Origin: Rhizobium rhizogenes NBRC 13257
GTDB taxonomy: Bacteria > Pseudomonadota > Alphaproteobacteria > Rhizobiales > Rhizobiaceae
Assembly (NCBI RefSeq): GCF_000696095.1
Contig: NZ_BAYX01000018.1
Location: 1 to 64,000, forward strand
Direction: 5' to 3'
DNA: 64,000 nucleotides
The position numbers and the translations under genes were made by a program. Positions within the stretch are counted from its first letter, which is position 1, and every line of letters begins with the position of its first letter. A model generated the notes under the pieces. It saw nothing but the letters and a program-made list of their open reading frames with translations, ran no database searches and had not been told where the DNA came from. Below, in pieces: positions 51,399 to 60,238 of the stretch.

Positions 51399-52169
51399 CT
51401 AGTAAAGGGTGCGGGCGAGCTTTTCAGCCTCGCCATCGAGTTCGTTCGCCTTGCCGCCGCCGATCAGGGCGTAGGCGACTTCGCCGATCTGCCAATAGGC
51501 AGCCTGGACATTGTCGCGCGTGACATGGCTGACCTTCTGGACGGCGAAGTTGCCCGGACGGATGGCAAACAGTGATAATTGCCCGCCCTTGCCGGCATCG
51601 ACAGCCACTTCAACGCTCGGACCGAATTCGGACGGATAGATCTGCGCATCGGTGACGCGCCAGCCCGCTGGCATCTCTGGAAGGACGATCGCCGTCGAGG
51701 CGCGGATCTCTTCCGGATTGTAGCCGGACTGCCCGGGCTGCGATTTCATCGTGTCGCGCGTCGCAGTCGCCTGATAGGTGCGCACCGCATCGTCGACGAA
51801 AGCAGGTGCCGGAACCGAAGCATTGACCTCGCTCGCCGTGAAGGCGCCGAAGGATGTATGCGCCACCCAGCCGGTCGCCATCAGCATGGCGACGGCCGCC
51901 ACCCGCTGGAAGGAGCTCAGCACGCGGCCATAGGCGAGCCCGCGCTCCAGCCGCCGGGCGGCTTCGCGGGTTTCCGCCCTTGCCGCCAGACCTTCACCCG
52001 CCAGCGCCATGCGCAGCTCGCCCCGCATGCTGAGATCAGCCATGACCTTAGCGGCGATCGCCGGATGCTCGGAGAGATAGGATTCCACCTCGACACGGCG
52101 CGCCACGGTCAGCTCGCCATCGACATAGGCGTCGAGATCGCTATCGATGATCGGATCAATTGTTTTCAT
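51399..52169 (-). CDS. Membrane anti-sigma factor (ChrR/RsgI-type transmembrane)
   Basis: A 256-aa protein: cytoplasmic N-terminal anti-sigma domain (residues 1-85; DLDAYVDGELTVARRVEVESYLSEHP is the zinc-less ASD helical pattern), one transmembrane helix at about 88-107 (VAAVAMLMATGWVAHTS), and a periplasmic C-terminal domain. It overlaps the sigma gene by 14 bases, the normal arrangement. It should hold the sigma factor inactive until an envelope signal arrives. Confidence 0.85.
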   Translation of the reverse strand: MKTIDPIIDSDLDAYVDGELTVARRVEVESYLSEHPAIAAKVMADLSMRGELRMALAGEGLAARAETREAARRLERGLAYGRVLSSFQRVAAVAMLMATGWVAHTSFGAFTASEVNASVPAPAFVDDAVRTYQATATRDTMKSQPGQSGYNPEEIRASTAIVLPEMPAGWRVTDAQIYPSEFGPSVEVAVDAGKGGQLSLFAIRPGNFAVQKVSHVTRDNVQAAYWQIGEVAYALIGGGKANELDGEAEKLARTLY

Positions 52170-52695
52170 TGCCGCCTCCGTCGATGAGCCGAAGATGCGA
52201 AATCTTGGGTGCCGTCTCCTCGAAACTCCGGAGGCTGGCGCGAGCCCTAGCGATACGCGACATCAGCGTCCCCATGGGAATGCCGAGCGCGGAGGCCGCC
52301 TCCTGATAGGAAAGATCCTCGATCGCCACCAGATGCAGCGCCTCGCGCTGCTCTTCCGGCAAATTGAAGAAGGCGTCCCGCACCTGGCTCAGGCGCACGG
52401 CATGGTCCTGCGAGGCCGGAAGGGCCGGCTCGAACTCGACTGCCGCCTCTTCATGGCGACGGTTCAGTGAACGCTTCTGGCGCAAGCGGTCGATATGGGC
52501 ATTGTGCAGGATCGACAGCAGCCAGGTGCGCAGGTTCGCGCCGCGCCGGAAACTCGCTTTGCGCTCATAGGCCTTGACCAGCGCATCATGCACCAGGTCT
52601 TCCGCCTCATCCGCATTGCGGACAAGCGAACGGGCATATCGTCTCAGCGAACCGAGCTGCCCTAAAACGTCGAATGTCCGTTTGTTGCGTTCCAT
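52156..52695 (-). CDS. ECF-type sigma factor
   Basis: A 179-aa group IV sigma factor. Region 2 (LGSLRRYARSLVRNADEAEDLVHDALVKAYER, RTWLLSILHNAHIDRLRQKR) and region 4 (LPEEQREALHLVAIEDLSYQEAASALGIPMGTLMSRIARAR) are complete. Cotranscribed with the anti-sigma gene. Regulon unknown; similar pairs in rhizobia respond to envelope or oxidative stress. Confidence 0.93.
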   Translation of the reverse strand: MERNKRTFDVLGQLGSLRRYARSLVRNADEAEDLVHDALVKAYERKASFRRGANLRTWLLSILHNAHIDRLRQKRSLNRRHEEAAVEFEPALPASQDHAVRLSQVRDAFFNLPEEQREALHLVAIEDLSYQEAASALGIPMGTLMSRIARARASLRSFEETAPKISHLRLIDGGGNENN

Positions 52696-52759
52696 ACCCC
52701 AATATACGGAAGCCGAGCCGATCTTATTCCATGGCCCGGCAAATATTTTTTGCAGGCCC

Positions 52760-53683
52760 CTACATCAGCACGAAATCCCTGGGCTGCGGCATTGGCGGCA
52801 GGTCGGTTTCGCCGAGCGCTTCCCTGAGATTGATCTCGATCGTATCGGCAAGAGCGCCGATCGCCAAAGCGTTCGGACGATTGCCGAAGGGGTCCTCCAG
52901 CTCGTCGCCAAGCGCATCGAGGCCGAAGAAGGTGTAGGCGACCAGAGCGGCCACGAACGGCGAACCCCAGCCCAGCGTATCGACGAAACCGAAGGGCAGC
53001 AGGAAGCAGAAGAGATAGGCGGTGCGGTGCAGAAGCAGCGTATAACCAAACGGCAGCGGCGTGTTGCGGATGCGCTCGCAGGCCGCCTGTACCGCCCCCA
53101 TCTGGCCGACACTGGCATCAAGCATCTGATACTGGATATCCGAAATTCCGCCCGCTGCCTTCAGCCGCGCCAGATCGGCCGACATCAGGCGCAGCAGGAG
53201 ATCCGGTTTATTCTGAGCCGCGCGGTAGAAATCAACTTCGCTGGGCGCCAGGTGTTGCAGCACCTTGTTCTCGTCGCCGCCGGGCCGCAAATGACAGACC
53301 AGCGCCTGCGCGAAGGCCATCGTCAACTGCAGCAAACCCTTGCGTGCCTGACGCCCGGTCTCGCCGGCAGCCTCCAGCATCAATGTCTGCCGCGCAAAGC
53401 CGCGGCTGACCTGGATGAGCAGCCCCCAGTCGCGCCGCCCTTCCCACCAGCGATCGTAACAGGCGTTGTTGCGGAAGCCGAGGAAGATCGAAAGCGCGAT
53501 GCCGAGCAGCGAGAAAGGCGACCCGTTGAAGGAGAGGATGACGTTCGGCCGCTCCTCATGGCCCCAGACGATCAACACCGATAGCAGGAAGATCACGACG
53601 ATCTGCGGCAATATTCGTCGGACGACCGAACCGCGCATAATGAAGAAAAGCTGGAAAAGGCTCGGCCGGTCGCGGACGATCAT
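52760..53683 (-). CDS. Bestrophin-like anion channel family protein
   Basis: A 307-aa membrane protein of the bestrophin/UPF0187 family: MIVRDRPSLFQLFFIMRGSV, SLFSLLGIALSIFLGFRNNACYDRWWEGRRDWG and GWGSPFVAALVAYTFFGLDALGDELEDPFG are family blocks. Bacterial homologues form pentameric channels. Start at 53683. Unrelated neighbours on both sides. Confidence 0.92.
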   Translation of the reverse strand: MIVRDRPSLFQLFFIMRGSVVRRILPQIVVIFLLSVLIVWGHEERPNVILSFNGSPFSLLGIALSIFLGFRNNACYDRWWEGRRDWGLLIQVSRGFARQTLMLEAAGETGRQARKGLLQLTMAFAQALVCHLRPGGDENKVLQHLAPSEVDFYRAAQNKPDLLLRLMSADLARLKAAGGISDIQYQMLDASVGQMGAVQAACERIRNTPLPFGYTLLLHRTAYLFCFLLPFGFVDTLGWGSPFVAALVAYTFFGLDALGDELEDPFGNRPNALAIGALADTIEINLREALGETDLPPMPQPRDFVLM

Positions 53684-53815
53684 GGTAAAAAGCACTCTCA
53701 ATTGATGTCTGGATTGATGTCTGGCAATTGCAAAGCAATACACCAGACATCAGGAGAATAACGAGCATTTCCTGCAAAGCCGCTCTGACCGGCCCGCATT
53801 GCTAGCCGGCTCTCC

Positions 53816-54556
53816 TCAATTTTCCGAGGCGTTCGCTGCGACCAGCACCGGATCGGAGCGATAGTCCCCAGGGAAAAGGCGCTGCAAGTTTTTGACCTTC
53901 GGCAGGTCGTTGACGACGATATAGGGATAATTGGGGTTCATCGTCAGGAAATTCTGGTGATAGCCCTCGGCGGCATAGAACTGCCGCTCCGGCTCGATCT
54001 TGGTGACGATCTCCGCGTCGAAAACCTTGGCGTGGTTAAGCTGCCCGATATAGGCTTTGGCGACATCAGCCTGCTCGGCGGTCGTCGGAAAGATTGCTGA
54101 GCGATATTGCGTGCCGCTGTCCGGCCCCTGATAGTTCAGCTCCGTCGGGTCGTGGGCGACCGAGAAATAGATCTGCAGCAGATGCCCGTAACTGACCTTG
54201 TGCGGATCAAAGACGATCCGCACGGATTCGGCATGGCCCGTATCGCCGCCGCTCACCGTCTCATACTGAGCCGTATCCTTCTTGCCGCCGGCATAGCCCG
54301 AGGTGGCGCTGATCACACCGTTGACATGCTGGAACACACCCTGCACGCCCCAGAAGCAGCCGCCGGCAAGAACGGTGGTTTCCGTGCTGCCCGAGCCCGG
54401 CTTTTCATCCACGGCCGGCGCCGGAATAACACGGGCGTCTTCAGCCGAGGCATGGCCCACGAATTGCAGCGCAACGCCGGCCAGCAACACGGCGCCAACG
54501 GCAAAGGCCGCCGGGCGGGCAACATGCGACAGGGCCTTGCGGATCGTATCTTTCAT
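53816..54556 (-). CDS. msrA: Exported peptide methionine (S)-sulfoxide reductase
   Basis: A 246-aa MsrA. The N-terminal 36 residues form a signal peptide or anchor (AFAVGAVLLAGVALQFVGHASA), so the enzyme acts in the periplasm. The catalytic motif GCFWG has Cys67; YAGGKKDTAQYETVSGGDTGHAESV is typical. C-terminal resolving Cys residues are absent, so a one-Cys mechanism with external reductant is implied. No msrB neighbour. Confidence 0.92.
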   Translation of the reverse strand: MKDTIRKALSHVARPAAFAVGAVLLAGVALQFVGHASAEDARVIPAPAVDEKPGSGSTETTVLAGGCFWGVQGVFQHVNGVISATSGYAGGKKDTAQYETVSGGDTGHAESVRIVFDPHKVSYGHLLQIYFSVAHDPTELNYQGPDSGTQYRSAIFPTTAEQADVAKAYIGQLNHAKVFDAEIVTKIEPERQFYAAEGYHQNFLTMNPNYPYIVVNDLPKVKNLQRLFPGDYRSDPVLVAANASEN

Positions 54557-54687
54557 GATGATCTCCTCTCGACCGCGAGTGTAAATTCTCCGGTCGAAAG
54601 GGATACGGGAGGATAGAGGCTTTTGTTACACACGCCCGCGTGAAACACCGAAACGTGATGGTGCACCAGCCCAGTCAGTACGACGGC

Positions 54688-54897
54688 TCAGTAATGCGGC
54701 GGCTTTGTAATGGCTGGCGCATCCATTGTCTGCTCTTCCAGCGTCAGGAAACGCTCCGCCAGCCGATCGAGCTTCAGCCTCATCTGCTCGACCACTTTCC
54801 ATTGCTCCGCCACCTGGTCGGACAATTCTTCGATGGTCTTTGCCTGATAGGCCACCAGCTCTTCGAGCGTGGTGATGCGGCTTTGTTCGTCTGACAT
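54688..54897 (-). CDS. slyX: SlyX family protein
   Basis: A 69-aa coiled-coil protein (ITTLEELVAYQAKTIEELSD) ending PPHY, which is the SlyX hallmark. Function is unknown. AGGAACAGAG precedes the start. Confidence 0.9.
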   Translation of the reverse strand: MSDEQSRITTLEELVAYQAKTIEELSDQVAEQWKVVEQMRLKLDRLAERFLTLEEQTMDAPAITKPPHY

Positions 54898-55136
54898 CTC
54901 TGTTCCTCTTTCGGCAGCGATCTATATCACCGGAACCGCCGACGTATAGTCTTTCAATTAGGCATATGAGAGGGACCGGCGCCATTTGACGAATATATGA
55001 CAAAACTGGAAAACAGGTGAAAAGACCCGTTACCTAACTGACATCGGGGCCTTCTAAAGAGATCGGCAAGAAGCGCCGGTTTTGAAGGAAACTCCCTCCA
55101 CAAGCGCTCTCTCTTTTCGTTTTTCGGAGACGCGCC

Positions 55137-55973
55137 TTGAAGATCATCCAGATCACCGACACCCATTTGAGCCCGAACAAGCCGCATTTCAACGGCAATT
55201 GGGAGCCGCTGGCGCGGTGGATCGAAGCAGCTGGCGCCGATCTCGTCATCCATACCGGCGACCTCAGCGTCGACGGCGCCGACAAGGATGAAGACCTCAC
55301 TTTCTCCATGGACCTGATGCATCAGGTCTCCGTGCCGATGCTGATCGTGCCCGGCAACCATGATGTCGGTCATCTGCCGGGCTCCTATCAGCCCGTCAAT
55401 CCCGAGCGCCTGGCGCGCTGGCGCCGTCTCGTCGGCCCGGATTACTGGGCGAAGGACGTGGACAACTGGCGGCTGATCGGCCTCAACAGCCTGCTGATGG
55501 GCTTCGAGGACGCCGAAGAGCAGAAGCAGTTCGATTGGCTACAGGAGACGCTCGAAAGCCGCGGCAACCGCCGCGTGGCGCTCTTCGCCCACAAGCCGCT
55601 GTTCGTCGATGCCCCGAACGAAGGCGACACCGGCTATTGGAGCGTGCGCCCCCCACAGCGCCGCCGGCTCTACGATCTGATATCAGCCCACGACGTTGCC
55701 CTACTCGGCAGCGGCCATCTGCACTGGACCTGGGAAGGCCGCTTCAACGATACGGCGCTGGTCTGGGCGCCGCCCGCCGCCTTCATCCTCGACACAATGG
55801 AACGCGAGATGCCGGGCGAACGCCTGATCGGCGCCGCAATCCATGAGCTTGGCGACGACGTCACCACCGAGATCGTCGCCGTCCCCGGCATGACCGCTTA
55901 TTTCCTGGATGACGTCGTCATGGAAGTCTATCCGCAAGCGGCTCCGAAGGCACAGAAGGAGCCGACGGAATGA
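55137..55973 (+). CDS. Metallophosphoesterase (CpdA/GpdQ-like) leading an ABC operon
   Basis: A 278-aa enzyme of the class III cyclic nucleotide or glycerophosphodiester phosphodiesterase group. Motifs: TDTHLSPNK (DxH), HTGDLSVDG (GD), VPGNHDVGH, FAHKPLF and GSGHLHWTWEG (GHxH), the full di-metal set. TTG start with CGGAGA upstream. The stop overlaps the ATP-binding gene (ATGA), so it belongs to the transporter operon. That context favours an extracellular-diester or phospho-sugar role over cyclic AMP turnover; it has no signal peptide. Confidence 0.82.
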   Translation: MKIIQITDTHLSPNKPHFNGNWEPLARWIEAAGADLVIHTGDLSVDGADKDEDLTFSMDLMHQVSVPMLIVPGNHDVGHLPGSYQPVNPERLARWRRLVGPDYWAKDVDNWRLIGLNSLLMGFEDAEEQKQFDWLQETLESRGNRRVALFAHKPLFVDAPNEGDTGYWSVRPPQRRRLYDLISAHDVALLGSGHLHWTWEGRFNDTALVWAPPAAFILDTMEREMPGERLIGAAIHELGDDVTTEIVAVPGMTAYFLDDVVMEVYPQAAPKAQKEPTE

Positions 55974-57133
55974 GCGCGCTCTCGCTTCGTGGCATCACCA
56001 AATCCTTCGGCGGCAACGCCATTCTGAAGGGCGTCAGCCTTGACGTCGAACCGGGCGAATTCATCGCCCTCGTCGGCCCATCCGGTTGCGGCAAGAGCAC
56101 GCTGCTGCGCATCCTCGCCGGCCTCGATCATGCCGATACCGGTGAGATCCTTGTTGCCGGCAACGACATCTCGGGCGTCGCGGCCGCCGACCGCAACATC
56201 GCCATGGTCTTCCAGTCCTACGCGCTCTATCCGCATCTGACGGCATCCGAAAACATTGCCGTGCCGCTCGCCATGCGCCGCCTGACACGCGTCCAGCGCC
56301 TGCCTTTCATCGGCGCGCTGATCCCCGGCCAGCGCGCGACCCGCAGCGGCATCATCCGCGATGTCCGCGAGATGGCGACCTCACTGAAGATCGACCATCT
56401 GCTCGACCGCAAGCCCGGCCAGATGTCCGGCGGCCAGCGCCAGCGCGTGGCGCTCGCCCGCGCCATGGTACGCCGCCCGAGCGTCTTCCTGATGGACGAG
56501 CCGCTCTCCAATCTCGACGCCAACCTGCGCGTCCATGCGCGCGGCGAGATCGTCGATCTGCACCGTCGCGCCGGCGTTCCCACCGTCTATGTCACCCACG
56601 ACCAGGCGGAAGCCCTGTCGATGGCCGACCGCGTCGCTGTGATGATCGGCGGGCAGTTGTTGCAGTTGGCGTCGCCACAGACGATCTATGACGATCCGGC
56701 CCATGTCGAGGTCGCCCGCTTCGTCGGCCAGCCGCGCATCAACCTGCTGCCGGCGCTCGCCGAAAATGGCACCGTCGCCTTCGGCGGCATCAGGCTGGCG
56801 CTGGACGAAAGCACCTTTGCCGGCTCCACCGTTACGCTCGGAATTCGTCCGGAATTCGTTCGTCTCGCCGGCAACCGCCAGGATGCGCTCGCTGCCCATA
56901 TCGAGCGGATGGAATTCCTCGGCTCGGAAGTCATCCTGCGTGCCAAGCTCGACGCCATCGGCGAAAGCATCGTCGCCAAGCTCACCCCCACCGACACTGC
57001 GGGCCTGTCCGCCGGCATGCCGGTCGCGCTGACACTGGCGCCGGAACAGGCCATGGTCTTTGCCGAAGACGGCCGCCGCCTGCGCACGACCCCCGTTGCG
57101 GTCGAAGCCGGCCGGGAGAAAGCCCATGGCTAG
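55970..57133 (+). CDS. ABC transporter ATP-binding protein (MalK/UgpC type)
   Basis: A 387-aa ATPase. Walker A GPSGCGKST (36-44), Q-loop FQSYALYPHL, signature MSGGQRQRVALARA (152-165), Walker B VFLMDEPLS, H-loop THDQAEA, then a C-terminal TOBE-type regulatory domain. About 20 extra residues (near 103-128, RRLTRVQRLPFIGALIPGQR) sit between the Q-loop region and the signature, unusual for the subfamily. Overlaps both neighbours. Confidence 0.93.
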   Translation: MSALSLRGITKSFGGNAILKGVSLDVEPGEFIALVGPSGCGKSTLLRILAGLDHADTGEILVAGNDISGVAAADRNIAMVFQSYALYPHLTASENIAVPLAMRRLTRVQRLPFIGALIPGQRATRSGIIRDVREMATSLKIDHLLDRKPGQMSGGQRQRVALARAMVRRPSVFLMDEPLSNLDANLRVHARGEIVDLHRRAGVPTVYVTHDQAEALSMADRVAVMIGGQLLQLASPQTIYDDPAHVEVARFVGQPRINLLPALAENGTVAFGGIRLALDESTFAGSTVTLGIRPEFVRLAGNRQDALAAHIERMEFLGSEVILRAKLDAIGESIVAKLTPTDTAGLSAGMPVALTLAPEQAMVFAEDGRRLRTTPVAVEAGREKAHG

Positions 57134-58049
57134 CATCGCCGCCACGGCTATCCCGATGCGAACGGCGGTAAAACACGAGCGCAGCGAGGCCCGCACCGCT
57201 CTGCTGCTGGCGCTTCCGGCCATCATGCTGATCGTGCTGTTCGTGCTCCTGCCGATCGTCGCCGTCGTCTTCCTCGGCTTCACCGACTTTCAGCTCGGCG
57301 ACAAGAGCCTGCGCTTCGTCGCCTTCGAGAACTACGCGCATTTGCTGAAGGACCGCACCTTCCAGAAATCACTGTGGAACACGGCGGTCTATACCGCCAT
57401 CGTCGCCCCCGTCTCGATCGTGCTTGGCCTCGGCGTCGCACTGTTGATCGAGAGCGAAGGCATCGGCCGCAGCTTCTTCCGCACCGCCTATTTTCTCCCC
57501 GTTGCCTCGCTGATCGTCGCCATGGCGACCGTCTGGCAATATCTCTTCCATCCGACCATCGGCCCGATCAACGCCCTGCTCGGCGAAATCGGCCTGCCGC
57601 GCCCGAACTGGCTCGCCTCCTCGGCGACCGCGCTCTACAGCCTGTCGATCATTGGCGTCTGGCAGACGGTCGGCTTCAACATGGTGCTGTTCCTCGCCGG
57701 CCTCACCGCCATCCCGCGCGAGCTTTATGCCGCCGCAGAAGTGGACGGCGCGAAATCGGCGCTCGACCGCTTCTGGCTGGTCACCTGGCCAATGCTCGCG
57801 CCGACGACGCTGTTCGTCACCACCATCAGCATCATCAATGCGGTCAAGGTCTTCGATACCGTCAAGACGCTGACCGACGGCGGCCCGAACCATGCCTCGG
57901 AAGTGCTGCTCTTCACCATCTACCAGGAAGGCTTCGTCTATATGCAGGTCGGCTACGCCTCGGCGATGACGACGGTCTTCCTCGCCATTCTGGTAGTGCT
58001 GACCTTCCTGCAATATCGCGTCCTCGACCGGCAGGTGCATTACACATGA
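57126..58049 (+). CDS. ABC transporter permease (MalF/UgpA type)
   Basis: A 307-aa inner-membrane permease with six or more helices and the EAA coupling loop ELYAAAEVDGAKSALDRFWLVTWPML. The start ATG 57126 overlaps the ATPase gene by eight bases. Second permease follows with ATGA overlap. Belongs to the carbohydrate uptake (CUT1) family. Confidence 0.92.
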   Translation: MASIAATAIPMRTAVKHERSEARTALLLALPAIMLIVLFVLLPIVAVVFLGFTDFQLGDKSLRFVAFENYAHLLKDRTFQKSLWNTAVYTAIVAPVSIVLGLGVALLIESEGIGRSFFRTAYFLPVASLIVAMATVWQYLFHPTIGPINALLGEIGLPRPNWLASSATALYSLSIIGVWQTVGFNMVLFLAGLTAIPRELYAAAEVDGAKSALDRFWLVTWPMLAPTTLFVTTISIINAVKVFDTVKTLTDGGPNHASEVLLFTIYQEGFVYMQVGYASAMTTVFLAILVVLTFLQYRVLDRQVHYT

Positions 58050-58882
58050 CCTCCACAGGCTTCACCCCCGGCCGCATCCTGCGCCTTTCGCTGCTGATCC
58101 TCGGCTCGCTCGTCTTCCTCGCGCCCTACATCTTCATGATCTCGACCGCCGGCAAGGCGCAGGACGATATCTTTACCTCCGCCCTGAGGCTGATCCCGAC
58201 GCATTTCTTCTATATCGAGAACATCACCCATGCGCTGGCCAAGGTGCCGATGGGCACGCTGCTCCTCAACGGCGTTCTCGTCTGCGGCCTGATCTTCTTC
58301 TTCCAGGTGCTGATCGCCATTCCCTGCGCCTATGCCATGGCGAAGCTGAAGTTCCCGGCTGCGCGCCTGATGATGGTGCTGGTGATGCTTGGCCTCTTGA
58401 TCCCGATCCACGCCACCGCCCTGCCGCTCTATGTCGCCTTCAACAGCCTGTCGCTGCTGAACAGCTACACCGCGCTGGTGGCGCCCTTCTCGATCTCGGT
58501 CTTCGCGATCTTCATGTTCCTACAGTTCTTTCGTGCCATGCCGGACGACCTGATCCATGCCGCCCGCCTCGACGGCATGTCGGAACTCGGTATCGTCGCT
58601 CGCGTCATCGTGCCCAACGCCTGGCCGGCCGTCACCGCCTTCGCGATCTTCTCGGTCGTGGCACACTGGAACGACCTCTACTGGCCGCTGATCGTCATCA
58701 GCAAGCAGGCCTACGCCACGCCACCGCTGGGCCTCATGTACTTCCGCGCGGCCGAGGCCGGCGACGACTACGGCGCGCTGATGGCCGCCACGCTGATGAT
58801 CACCCTTCCCCTCGTCGCCGCATTTCTTCTGGCACAGAAGCGCTTCGTCGAGGGCATCACCATGACCGGTCTCAAGGGCTGA
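58046..58882 (+). CDS. ABC transporter permease (MalG/UgpE type)
   Basis: A 278-aa permease partner. Helices begin at about 10; EAA loop LIHAARLDGMSELGIVARVIVPNAWPA; C-terminal helix to about 270. ATG inside the previous stop. Forms the heterodimeric channel with the 57126 product. Confidence 0.92.
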   Translation: MTSTGFTPGRILRLSLLILGSLVFLAPYIFMISTAGKAQDDIFTSALRLIPTHFFYIENITHALAKVPMGTLLLNGVLVCGLIFFFQVLIAIPCAYAMAKLKFPAARLMMVLVMLGLLIPIHATALPLYVAFNSLSLLNSYTALVAPFSISVFAIFMFLQFFRAMPDDLIHAARLDGMSELGIVARVIVPNAWPAVTAFAIFSVVAHWNDLYWPLIVISKQAYATPPLGLMYFRAAEAGDDYGALMAATLMITLPLVAAFLLAQKRFVEGITMTGLKG

Positions 58883-58907
58883 CCGGTTCGAAACAGGAGA
58901 ACGAGCG

Positions 58908-60173
58908 ATGAAGCATATCACCCAGATTCTCGCCGCCGCGGCCATTTCGATGGTCGTGTCGGTCCCGGCCTATGCCGAGACAACCTTGACGGTTCACTAT
59001 CCGATGCCCGGCTTCTTCAAGAACGTGATGGACACGATCTCGAAGAAGTTCATGGAAGAAAATCCGGATATCAAGATCCAGTTCGCCGCACCCTCGGCGA
59101 CCTATGAGGAAGGCATCCAGACCATCCTGCGCCAGGCCGGCACCAGCGAGATGCCCGATGTCACCTTCATCGGCCTCAACCGCCTGCGGATGATGGACGA
59201 GCGCAATGTCGCCGTCGATCTCGGGTCGCTCGTCCAGAAGGACGGCAACATGGCCGCCCAGGGCTTCTCCGACACCATCCTTAAGCTCGCCCAGGTCAAG
59301 GGCAAGCAGGTCGGCCTCGCTTTTGCGACCTCGAACCCGATCATGTACTACAACGCCGACCTCGTTAAGGCAGCCGGCGGCGACCCCGACAACCCGCCTA
59401 AGACTTGGGACGAGGTCATTACGCTTGCCGGCAAGATCAAGGCACTCGGCAACGGCGTCGACGGCATGGACTTCCGCTGGCAGGGCGACGACTGGATGTT
59501 CTCTGCCCTCCTCTTCGGCGCCGGCGGCAAAATGCTGAGCGACGATGAAAGCAAGGTCGCCTTCAACGGTCCTGAAGGACAGAAGGCCGTCGCGCTAATC
59601 CAGCGCTTCGTCAAGGAAGGCGGCATGCCGGTCTTCACCAAGGCTGCCGGCGAACAGGCCTTCGCCGCCGGCAAGGTCGGTTTCGAATTCCAGACCACCG
59701 GCGCGCTCGTCAACACGGTCAAGAATGTCGGCGCCAAGTTCGACCTGCGCACCGCCAAGATCCCGTTGATCGATCCGGTCAACGGCCGCCTGCCGACCGG
59801 CGGCAACGCCGTCGTCATCCTGACGCATGATCCGGTCAAGGAAGAAGCCGCCTGGAAGTTCGCCAAGTTCGCCGCCGGCCCTTATGGCGCATCGGTCGTC
59901 GTTCCCGGCACCGGCTATGTCCCGAACAACGAGCTCGCCGCCAAGTCGGCCGAGTATCTCGGTGACTTCTACAAGAAGAACCCGCTGTTCCAGGCTGGCC
60001 TCAGCCAGATGCCGGTGATGATCCCCTGGTACGCCTTCCCCGGCGCCAACGGTGTCAAGGTCACCCAGACGATCGTCGACAACCTGTCGCGCATCGTCGA
60101 CGGCTCGGCCGAGCCGAAGGAAGCCCTTGATGACGCCGCTTCTGACGTCGAAGGCATGCTGCCGCGCAGCTAA
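58908..60173 (+). CDS. ABC transporter substrate-binding protein, UgpB-like
   Basis: A 421-aa periplasmic binding protein with signal peptide (1-23, ending AYA) and the family 1 fold: ETTLTVHYPMPGFFKNVMDT, GLNRLRMMDERNVAVDLGSL and WYAFPGANGVKVTQTIVDNL. The length and features are like UgpB, which binds glycerol-3-phosphate or glycerophosphodiesters. AACAGGAGAACGAGCG before the start. With the phosphodiesterase gene first in the operon, a phosphodiester ligand is plausible but unproven. Confidence 0.9.
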   Translation: MKHITQILAAAAISMVVSVPAYAETTLTVHYPMPGFFKNVMDTISKKFMEENPDIKIQFAAPSATYEEGIQTILRQAGTSEMPDVTFIGLNRLRMMDERNVAVDLGSLVQKDGNMAAQGFSDTILKLAQVKGKQVGLAFATSNPIMYYNADLVKAAGGDPDNPPKTWDEVITLAGKIKALGNGVDGMDFRWQGDDWMFSALLFGAGGKMLSDDESKVAFNGPEGQKAVALIQRFVKEGGMPVFTKAAGEQAFAAGKVGFEFQTTGALVNTVKNVGAKFDLRTAKIPLIDPVNGRLPTGGNAVVILTHDPVKEEAAWKFAKFAAGPYGASVVVPGTGYVPNNELAAKSAEYLGDFYKKNPLFQAGLSQMPVMIPWYAFPGANGVKVTQTIVDNLSRIVDGSAEPKEALDDAASDVEGMLPRS

Positions 60174-60191
60174 GACTTGATTGACCGACCG

Positions 60192-60222
60192 ACGCCGCCT
60201 CCTTTCCCGGAGGCGGCGTTTC
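60192..60222 (+). terminator. Hairpin terminator of the ABC operon
   Basis: ACGCCGCCTCC and GGAGGCGGCGT (60192-60202, 60209-60219) form an 11-bp stem with a six-base loop, followed by only three T. Strong stem, short tract. Confidence 0.7.
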
Positions 60223-60238
60223 CATGTCCGTGAATGCG

